Source: Sphingobacteriia bacterium
GTDB lineage: Bacteria > Bacteroidota > Bacteroidia > Bacteroidales > UBA7960
Assembly (NCBI GenBank): GCA_011390785.1
Contig: JAABRR010000037.1
Span: forward strand, 1 to 39,558
Direction of reading: 5' to 3'
Length of the DNA: 39,558 nt
Position 1 is the first letter of the stretch, and every line of letters starts with the position of its first letter. The notes under the pieces were generated by a model. That model was not told where the DNA came from, did no database searches, and saw nothing but the letters and a program-made list of their open reading frames with translations. A program made the translations under genes and the position numbers. Below, piece after piece: positions 25,754 to 31,941 of the stretch.

Positions 25754-26620
25754 ATGTTAAATGAAGAACTAAAAACTATGGAAATACTTTTTGAAACGAA
25801 AGATACAGTTGTAGAACTGGATGAAATCGTATCCAAAAGCAATAATAAACTATTAAAATCATTTCCTTCTTTTTTGATGCGTATTATGAAACGCATCATT
25901 ATGCAGGAAGAATTAAACGAAATACACAAAAAACATAGAGATAAGATGGGCATTGAATACACAAATGCGATGCTCAATGAATTGGAAATAGATGTAAGGG
26001 TTCACAATGCTGAAAATGTAAGGGGGGGCAACCGATATATTTATGTGGCGAATCATCCACTGGGTGGTATTGATGCTCTTTCGTTTCTGAAATGTATTCA
26101 CCAGTTGGAAGGTAAGGTTTTATCGCCATCCAATGAGTTGTTCAATTACGTGCCTAACCTTCGTCCGCTTATTGTTGGGGTAAACGTATTTGGAAAAAAC
26201 ACAAAGGCCAAGTCAGAAGCCATTGCCAAAGCATTCGAATCAGATTTTCCTATCATGATTTTTCCGGCTGGTAAGGTTTCGCGTAAGTTTAAAGGCGAAG
26301 TAAAGGACCTTGAATGGCACAAATCATTTGTTACCAAGGCAGTTCAAACCCAGCGTGATGTGGTGCCGGTGTTTATTTCGGGCGAAAATTCTGCTAAGTT
26401 CTATCGGATTGCATGCTGGAGAGCATTTTTTAAGATCAAATTAACCATAGAAACCCTCTTCCTTCCGCAGGAAATGTTCAGAAAAAAGGGTGGCTCTATT
26501 GATCTGGTTTTTGGAGCGCCCATTCCCCACAGTAGTTTTGATAAAACAAAAACCCATCAGCAATGGGCCAATGAAGTAAAAAAAATGGTTTACGATATGG
26601 GCAAATCACACCTGAACTAA
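25754..26620 (+). CDS. PlsC-like lysophospholipid/glycerol acyltransferase
   Basis: A 288-residue protein of the LPLAT superfamily. The catalytic motif is VANHPLGGIDALS (98-110), with His101 and Asp107 separated by five residues rather than the usual four, a form I associate with Bacteroidota acyltransferases of this type (from memory). The glycine/acyl-acceptor motif is IMIFPAGKVSRK (167-178), in place of FPEGTRS. No strong transmembrane helix is apparent; a basic, amphipathic stretch (FLMRIMKRIIMQ) near residues 40-51 may contact the membrane. It probably acylates a glycerol- or amino-acid-based lipid; known relatives include the O-acyltransferases of ornithine and glycine lipids, but this assignment is tentative. 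The ATG at 25754 is used; 25778 is an alternative. It converges on the DUF1460 gene. Confidence 0.82.
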   Translation: MLNEELKTMEILFETKDTVVELDEIVSKSNNKLLKSFPSFLMRIMKRIIMQEELNEIHKKHRDKMGIEYTNAMLNELEIDVRVHNAENVRGGNRYIYVANHPLGGIDALSFLKCIHQLEGKVLSPSNELFNYVPNLRPLIVGVNVFGKNTKAKSEAIAKAFESDFPIMIFPAGKVSRKFKGEVKDLEWHKSFVTKAVQTQRDVVPVFISGENSAKFYRIACWRAFFKIKLTIETLFLPQEMFRKKGGSIDLVFGAPIPHSSFDKTKTHQQWANEVKKMVYDMGKSHLN

Positions 26621-26643
26621 TCTTCTTTTCTCTCTTGCTTTAT

Positions 26644-27561
26644 TCAGTTAATTCTTGCTACCAGAATGCCGGATACCTTTCCCAAAGGACTAAGATACTC
26701 ACTCAAGGGCAATGGAGTAATTTCTACCTGGTTGGTTCGCGTGGAAGCATGCAGTAAATGGAGCCTTTCGTTTTGGTGAATAGCTATACCCGTATGCGAA
26801 ACATCTAAGCCTTCAATGGTGGTAACGAAAGCAATAATGTCGCCATCAAGAATTTTATCTTCCGCCTGCTGTATGCTGGTTTTGGGCAGGTACTGAAAGG
26901 GGAGATCTTTTAACCGGGTTTCTATAATTTTCATGCTGTCAACCAATGCTTCAGATGACAATTGTTGGTAGAGATGCGGGTTTCGACTCATGAAATTCAG
27001 GTTCAGTTCCATGGGAATACTACCGGGCAAATCGTTGATAACAGAAATAGATCCTTTCTCAGTGTTGTTTTGCAGCCAATCCGTAAAATAGTGCAGACGA
27101 GATGTGTAGCCATTAATGGCCCCGTTGCGATAGCGAATGCAGGCAATATTTTCAGCAAAATCGCCGAAGCTGGTTTTGCGGGTTTTTATGGAATGACTTA
27201 AGGCCAGAACATACTCAACAAAAGTAGTACAGTCCATCCCCTGCAGGTTTATCACAAGTTGTTCATCCCCTTCAATTTCCAGGGTAGATGCCACATAGGG
27301 AGTTCCTTCAAGATGCATCCCAACGGCCACAATGATTTCAGACAAGGGTGTATTGTCGTATCCCATATTCTCAAAGGTAAGAACCATATCTTCAAAAATA
27401 CTGATGTCTTCTTCGTAGGTTATAATGTTGTTGATGGAAGGGGTACAACCGTTGGATGTGAATGCTTTTTCTGTCTCCTGCGCCTGATTATCAGATGGAT
27501 TGTTTTTGCAGGAAACGATTAGGGGCATTATAACCAGAATAGAAATTATCAATGTTTTCAT
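26644..27561 (-). CDS. DUF1460 lipoprotein, N-acetylmuramoyl-L-alanine amidase-like
   Basis: A 305-residue exported lipoprotein (lipobox LIVSC, Cys18). The mature part matches DUF1460, an NlpC/P60-related fold with predicted amidase activity: INLQGMDCTTFVEYVLALS with candidate nucleophile Cys111, and LDVSHTGIAI with His256. GDIIAFVTT and LHLLHASTR are further conserved strands. Family members are thought to cut peptidoglycan-derived substrates; the mature enzyme would be anchored in the outer or inner membrane facing the periplasm. It is an isolated gene: its start is followed upstream by a palindromic repeat and a 225-base gap. Catalysis is inferred from the fold, not shown. Confidence 0.86.
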   Translation of the reverse strand: MKTLIISILVIMPLIVSCKNNPSDNQAQETEKAFTSNGCTPSINNIITYEEDISIFEDMVLTFENMGYDNTPLSEIIVAVGMHLEGTPYVASTLEIEGDEQLVINLQGMDCTTFVEYVLALSHSIKTRKTSFGDFAENIACIRYRNGAINGYTSRLHYFTDWLQNNTEKGSISVINDLPGSIPMELNLNFMSRNPHLYQQLSSEALVDSMKIIETRLKDLPFQYLPKTSIQQAEDKILDGDIIAFVTTIEGLDVSHTGIAIHQNERLHLLHASTRTNQVEITPLPLSEYLSPLGKVSGILVARIN

Positions 27562-27607
27562 TGTCGTGAGTTGTTACTTGATGGGTTTTTAATTTATTTA
27601 TAGGGCC

Positions 27608-27692
27608 AACTCCCCCTTGGAAGGGGGCCGGGGGGATGTATTTAACTAACAATACAATTAAACATCCTTCTAACCCCCTTCAAAGGGGGAAT
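27608..27692. repeat. Nested palindromic repeat rich in C5/G5 runs
   Basis: Two arms (27608-27639 and 27662-27692) are imperfect inverted copies of each other around a 22-base AT-rich centre, meeting at GGATGT/ACATCC. Each arm also contains its own hairpin: CCCCCTT-GG-AAGGGGG (27612-27627) and CCCCCTT-CA-AAGGGGG (27674-27689). The element lies in the gap upstream of the DUF1460 gene. Its composition is unlike the surrounding AT-rich DNA. It resembles the short C/G-run palindromes scattered in many Bacteroidota genomes, a recollection I cannot verify here. Confidence 0.6.
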
Positions 27693-27735
27693 CAGGCAGT
27701 GCTAAATCCATAACTAAGCTACATTGATCTGAGAA

Positions 27736-27747
27736 TGTAAATTTACA
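27736..27747. promoter_or_regulatory. 12-bp perfect palindrome
   Basis: TGTAAATTTACA is fully self-complementary and lies between the anti-sigma gene end and the DUF1460 gene, about 175 bases upstream of the latter. It may be a regulator-binding site for DUF1460 transcription; AT-rich palindromes can also arise by chance. Confidence 0.3.
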
Positions 27748-27762
27748 CTAAAATTATATTAT

Positions 27763-27778
27763 CGAAAACGAGTTTTCG
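27763..27778 (-). terminator. Hairpin after the anti-sigma gene
   Basis: CGAAAAC (27763-27769) pairs with GTTTTCG (27772-27778) over 7 bp with a 2-base loop, 8 bases beyond the stop of the minus-strand anti-sigma gene. The following minus-strand sequence is A/T-rich but lacks a pure U-run, so it may be a weak terminator. Confidence 0.4.
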
Positions 27779-27786
27779 TATTGGAC

Positions 27787-29169
27787 TCAATCCTTATGCT
27801 TAAATACAATGGCCATGAAGACTGGTTCTGTATTGAACTCTGATGGATTATCAGGAACGGTCCATAAAGGGCCGCCAGCAATTATATTGACAGTTTTTTG
27901 GCTTAAAAGATTATTTGTTGTGCTTATTGTTTGAATATTTAAGGGCTGGCCCTGGTTGTTCACTTCAAATCTTACCATTACCGGTTGCTGCGGAAGTTCC
28001 ACGTGGCTTTCCAAAAAAGCGTTTTCGTCAAGGTAATTCTGGTAGTTTTCAAAACCAATTACAGGTTCTGGTTTAAATATCTGTTTTTCGCTCTGTTTAG
28101 CATCTGCCTGGTCTCTTCTGTTCCCTGACAGCAATCGGTTGCTTCTCTGGCGTGTTACTACCACTTCTTCCAGAGATGTTAATTCCTGATCGATGGCTAT
28201 TACCTGGTACGTTAGCCCTGATGGAGTAAATTCTTCTGTCCTCATGCCAACAAATTGCGCTTTGTAAGTATTTTCCTGATTGTTTGGTTGTGCTATGGAG
28301 AATTCCCCGTTGTTGCCGGTAATAGCCACCTGATTGGTTCCTTCCAGTCTTATGGTAACCCCGGCAATGGGTTCGCTGTTTGTTTTGTCAATGACGAATC
28401 CTTTCATAATTTGCTCATCTAACACAGGCTCTTGAGCACTCATTACCGGTGCCGCCGCGCCTGCAACCCTATATTCCTGAGCAACCAGGCTTTTGCCACT
28501 GGTATCCTGAAGGCTTTCTGCTATTGTTGTATTAACTTCTGATCTGACTACCAAAGGTGTATCCGACTCTTGAAATGCTAATATTTCTGCTTCAATAATC
28601 AGAAAATCTTCTTCAATGTCATAGTCTTCAACCACTGCCAGGTCAGAATCAGCCGGGTCTTCAGATAAGGCAGGCTTGTCTTTATCGTTTTCTGGTTTGC
28701 CATACACCAATTCAGTTTGATCAACAGATTCTTCCATGGCAAGTTGATCCTGATCATTATCTAACTTCATTGAATTTATTTCTTGCACGGCATCATACAA
28801 TTCAGAAGAATCTTTTTCCTGAAGGGTTTGTTCTTTGGAAAGCAAAATGCGCTGCTGATCAGTAAAGGTTTTCTGAACAATAATGTAGCTGGCTCCTGCA
28901 ATAATAAGGATGGCAACGGTTGCCGCAGCAAATAACAGGGGTTTCGATGATCTTTTCTGCTGGTTTCTGATTTTCAGGTTGATGTTTTCAATATCCTCTT
29001 TTGCCCTTTGCTGATCCACTTTTGAAAAGCCTTCCACAGCATCAGCAAGAAAAGGATCTTTCTGCATCTCTTTTTCCATCTGATGCTTTTTACCCTTGTC
29101 TGTCTTAAGCCCGAGATAGTCAAAAATCTCGGACAAAGAATAGATGCTATTTTTTTTTTGTTTACTCAT
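27787..29169 (-). CDS. Anti-sigma-like membrane protein with CarboxypepD_reg and TonB_C-like domains
   Basis: A 460-residue protein with one transmembrane helix (about 77-98, LLFAAATVAILIIAGASYII). The cytoplasmic N-terminal 75 residues are the probable sigma-binding part (HQMEKEMQKDPFLADAVEGF); no zinc-type HxxxCxxC motif is visible. Outside the membrane are a low-complexity acidic linker (about 100-250), a CarboxypepD_reg-like domain (255-337: GFVIDKTNSEPIAGVTIRL ... FVGMRTEE ... LEEVVV) and a TonB C-terminal-like domain (about 370-458: PVMVRFEVNNQGQPL). The start at 29169 overlaps the sigma gene stop as ATGAGTAA; an ATG at 29181 is also in frame. Location and overlap make it the partner of the sigma factor. 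Its extracytoplasmic domains suggest that it senses or contacts an envelope component, which is inference. Confidence 0.8.
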   Translation of the reverse strand: MSKQKKNSIYSLSEIFDYLGLKTDKGKKHQMEKEMQKDPFLADAVEGFSKVDQQRAKEDIENINLKIRNQQKRSSKPLLFAAATVAILIIAGASYIIVQKTFTDQQRILLSKEQTLQEKDSSELYDAVQEINSMKLDNDQDQLAMEESVDQTELVYGKPENDKDKPALSEDPADSDLAVVEDYDIEEDFLIIEAEILAFQESDTPLVVRSEVNTTIAESLQDTSGKSLVAQEYRVAGAAAPVMSAQEPVLDEQIMKGFVIDKTNSEPIAGVTIRLEGTNQVAITGNNGEFSIAQPNNQENTYKAQFVGMRTEEFTPSGLTYQVIAIDQELTSLEEVVVTRQRSNRLLSGNRRDQADAKQSEKQIFKPEPVIGFENYQNYLDENAFLESHVELPQQPVMVRFEVNNQGQPLNIQTISTTNNLLSQKTVNIIAGGPLWTVPDNPSEFNTEPVFMAIVFKHKD

Positions 29170-29749
29170 GGTTTTCTTCAAGGCATATTTTCAGGTTTCT
29201 TTTGCCGTTTTGCAGATGGCTTTTCACACTTTTTTCTTTCATATTGAGTTTCTCTGCAATTTCAAGGTAGCATTTATTGTTGAAGTAAAACAGCTCGATA
29301 CAGTTTCTTTGTTCGATTTTCAGCTGTTCTATGCATTTTTTGAGCTGATCGTGCTGCAATTCTTTTTCATCATCATCCAAAGGATGCAAAAAGTCTTCTG
29401 ATTCCATAAAAACCACCTGATCAATTTGCCACCGTTCATGTTTTCGGGTTTGGCTTTGTCTGCTGCGCAACTCTCCCAGGCAATGGTTTTTGGTAATTAC
29501 ATAGAGCCACGTAGAAAACCGCACAATTTTATGACGGTGAAGATCTTTTTCCAGCTTCTCATAAATTGTCATTACGGCATCGGAAGCATCATCAGTACTT
29601 TTCAGATATTTGACACAAACACCATATACCATGTGGGTGTAGCGCGTAAAAAGCTCAGCAAGAAAGTATTGCTCTTTTTTGCGCAGGTATGCCGTAAGCA
29701 ATTCCTGATCGGTATAGCCGCTTATGTCTTTCCTGAAAAGATGTAACAA
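29162..29749 (-). CDS. ECF-type RNA polymerase sigma factor
   Basis: A 195-residue sigma-70 family protein with regions 2 and 4 only. Region 2 covers about 24-95 (FTRYTHMVYGVCVKYLKSTDDASDAVMTIYEKL, with the WLYVITKNHCLGELR segment) and region 4 about 128-190 (QLKIEQRNCIELFYFNNKCYLEIAEKLNMKEKSVKSHLQNGKRNL, a helix-turn-helix). No in-frame ATG exists before region 2; the likely start is TTG at 29749. The gene overlaps the anti-sigma-like gene by 8 bases and is divergent from the VWA protein gene, whose expression it may control. The 155-base divergent gap (29750-29904) shows no obvious primary-sigma -7 box toward either gene, in line with self-directed transcription, though this is inference. 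Confidence 0.9.
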   Translation of the reverse strand: MLHLFRKDISGYTDQELLTAYLRKKEQYFLAELFTRYTHMVYGVCVKYLKSTDDASDAVMTIYEKLEKDLHRHKIVRFSTWLYVITKNHCLGELRSRQSQTRKHERWQIDQVVFMESEDFLHPLDDDEKELQHDQLKKCIEQLKIEQRNCIELFYFNNKCYLEIAEKLNMKEKSVKSHLQNGKRNLKICLEENHE

Positions 29750-29904
29750 ATTGTAATTGTGTTTGTTATAGTTAAATTTTATGAAAAATGATTTTTTTTT
29801 ATGGAATTGTCACTTCTGTTGCATCCTGCCTGTGAAGATAAATAAAAATCTCCATGGCAGGCCTGATCAACCGGTCATTTTTTTTAACTCTTAAACCTTT
29901 TATT

Positions 29905-31767
29905 ATGAAAAATTTATTTTTTTGCCTCGTAACAGCAGTTATTTTCATAACGAACCTACATGCACAAAACAGGACCATTACCGGTGTAGTTTCCGACGGC
30001 CCAACCGGCCAGCCGATGGCAGGTGTGAGTGTAATCCAGAAAGGTACAACCAACGGCACACTCACTGATGCATCAGGCTCCTATCGTATTGAGATGATTA
30101 CCGGTGATCAGGTGCTGATATTCGCTTTTGTAGGCATGCAAACCCGCGAAATACATATTCAGCAGAGCAACAGAATTGATGTTGCACTTTACCCCGATCT
30201 GGTTGAACTCGAAGAAGTTATAGTTGAAAATGATTCTTACCGGTTTGGGCATCGGATAAAAAATGCTGTGGTTAATATGTATGCCCCATCCTATGAAAGT
30301 TCACCTATGGGTTCAACAGTGTTTATGGAACACAATACCGAATCCTACACCCATCATGCTGAATCGGGCTATAAAGTTGTTTTACTAAATCCCCTGTCAA
30401 CTTTTTCTATCGATGTTGACAATGCTTCTTACTCTAACATGCGCCGGTTTATTGATATGGGGCAATTGCCTCCGCCCGATGCCGTAAGGGTTGAAGAGCT
30501 ACTCAACTATTTTAGCTATGATTATCCACAACCCACTGGCCGTCATCCTTTTGCTATCTATACTGAGCTTTCAGAATGTCCCTGGAATCCTGATGCTCAG
30601 CTGCTCCATGTGGGTTTGAAAGGTGTGGAGATCGACAAAACAGAACTTCCGCCCAGCAACCTGGTTTTTCTGATCGATGTTTCCGGTTCTATGAACAGTT
30701 CCAACAAGCTTCCCCTGGTAAAAACAGCCATGAAAATGCTTCTGGAAGAGCTTCGTCCGCAAGACAGGGTTGCCATAGTGGTATATTCAGGAAATTCTGC
30801 GGTATTGCTTCCTTCTACTTCAGCGGCAGAAAAATCAAGAATTACGCGGGTTATTGATGGCCTGAATGCAGGAGGTTCAACTGCCGGTGGTCAGGCAATG
30901 CGTATGGCTTACGATGTTGCCCTTGAAAATTTTGTCGAAAATGGCAACAACCGCATCATCATGGCTACCGACGGCGATTTTAACGTGGGTGAATCGAGCA
31001 ATGCATCAATGGAACGTCTGGTGGAAGAGAAACGACGTTTAGGGGTTTATATCACAGTGCTCGGTTTCGGAATGGGCAACTACAAGGACGACCGGCTGGA
31101 GATCATAGCCAACAAAGGAAACGGTAATTATGGCTACATCGATAACACGCAGGAAGCCCGAAAACTGATGGTGAGCGAATTTGCCGGAACCCTGTTTACC
31201 ATTGCCAAAGACGTAAAATTGCAGATCGAGTTTAATCCTGCACGGGTTAAGGCTTACCGGTTGATTGGTTATGAAAACCGCAGGCTTAATGATGAAGATT
31301 TTAACGACGATACCAAAGATGCCGGTGAGATGGGAGCCGGACATAGTGTTACCGCCTTGTATGAAATTATTCCTGCCGGTGCTGATATGAATTTTCCGGG
31401 TGTTGATGAATTACGCTACCAGTCCAATGCAAGCCCTGTTGCACCTGATCCACGTGCTGAATTGCTTACTGTTAAAACCCGTTATAAAAGGCCTTATGGC
31501 AACCAGAGTATTTTATTCGATCTTAAGGTGCAGGGTGGGGTAGTGCCCCTTACCCGGGCTTCTGATGATTTCCGCTTTGCTGCCGCAGTGGCAGAATTCG
31601 GACTACTGCTCCGCGAATCTCCCTTTAAAGGAAATGCTTCTTTTGAGAATGTTTTACAAATGGCTCAGCAATCGCGAGGTACAGATGAAGAAGGGCATCG
31701 CGCAGGATTTGTTAACCTGGTAAGAACTACCATGAGCCTTAATGGGTTGACCCTGAGAGAGAAATGA
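29905..31767 (+). CDS. YfbK-like von Willebrand factor A protein with CarboxypepD_reg domain
   Basis: A 620-residue exported protein with a Sec signal peptide (MKNLFFCLVTAVIFITNLHA, cleavage near residue 20). Residues 24-107 form a CarboxypepD_reg-like domain (ITGVVSDGPTGQPMAGVSVIQ ... FVGMQTREI ... LEEVIV). A YfbK-type N-terminal segment (NPLSTFSIDVDNASYSNMRRF, PPDAVRVEELLNYFSYDYP) leads into the VWA domain from about 252, with the MIDAS motif DVSGS (Asp258, Ser260, Ser262) intact, and then the DUF3520-type C-terminal region. There is no lipobox, unlike many YfbK proteins. VWA domains bind partners through a metal ion; the target is unknown. It is divergent from the sigma/anti-sigma pair and shares a domain with the anti-sigma-like protein. 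The ATG at 29905 is chosen for the signal peptide. A strong terminator follows. Confidence 0.9.
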   Translation: MKNLFFCLVTAVIFITNLHAQNRTITGVVSDGPTGQPMAGVSVIQKGTTNGTLTDASGSYRIEMITGDQVLIFAFVGMQTREIHIQQSNRIDVALYPDLVELEEVIVENDSYRFGHRIKNAVVNMYAPSYESSPMGSTVFMEHNTESYTHHAESGYKVVLLNPLSTFSIDVDNASYSNMRRFIDMGQLPPPDAVRVEELLNYFSYDYPQPTGRHPFAIYTELSECPWNPDAQLLHVGLKGVEIDKTELPPSNLVFLIDVSGSMNSSNKLPLVKTAMKMLLEELRPQDRVAIVVYSGNSAVLLPSTSAAEKSRITRVIDGLNAGGSTAGGQAMRMAYDVALENFVENGNNRIIMATDGDFNVGESSNASMERLVEEKRRLGVYITVLGFGMGNYKDDRLEIIANKGNGNYGYIDNTQEARKLMVSEFAGTLFTIAKDVKLQIEFNPARVKAYRLIGYENRRLNDEDFNDDTKDAGEMGAGHSVTALYEIIPAGADMNFPGVDELRYQSNASPVAPDPRAELLTVKTRYKRPYGNQSILFDLKVQGGVVPLTRASDDFRFAAAVAEFGLLLRESPFKGNASFENVLQMAQQSRGTDEEGHRAGFVNLVRTTMSLNGLTLREK

Positions 31768-31835
31768 AGATGTAATTTGGAAAACTGAATTAGAGAAGTG
31801 ATTTTGTTAGAATAAGCACCATAGTAATCTCCGTT

Positions 31836-31878
31836 AAAGCATTGCCAAAGCCAGAATTGCTTTTAGCAATGCTTTTTT
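31836..31878 (+). terminator. Intrinsic terminator after the VWA gene
   Basis: AAAGCATTGC (31836-31845) pairs with GCAATGCTTT (31866-31875) over 10 bp with a 20-base loop, followed by a run of six T (31873-31878). It separates the VWA gene from the S9 peptidase gene. Confidence 0.8.
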
Positions 31879-31941
31879 ATCTTAATTTAATTATGTATTT
31901 TCGGCCCCGGAAAACTTAATATTAACTTTACAGTCATAAAT

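Noticed and set aside
27608-27692. CRISPR-like repeats
   Set aside because: Only two inverted, not direct, copies and no spacers or cas genes.
29978-30230. TonB-dependent receptor start (CarboxypepD_reg then plug)
   Set aside because: The FVGM...LEEVIV domain is followed by a VWA protein with an intact MIDAS motif, not by a plug and barrel.
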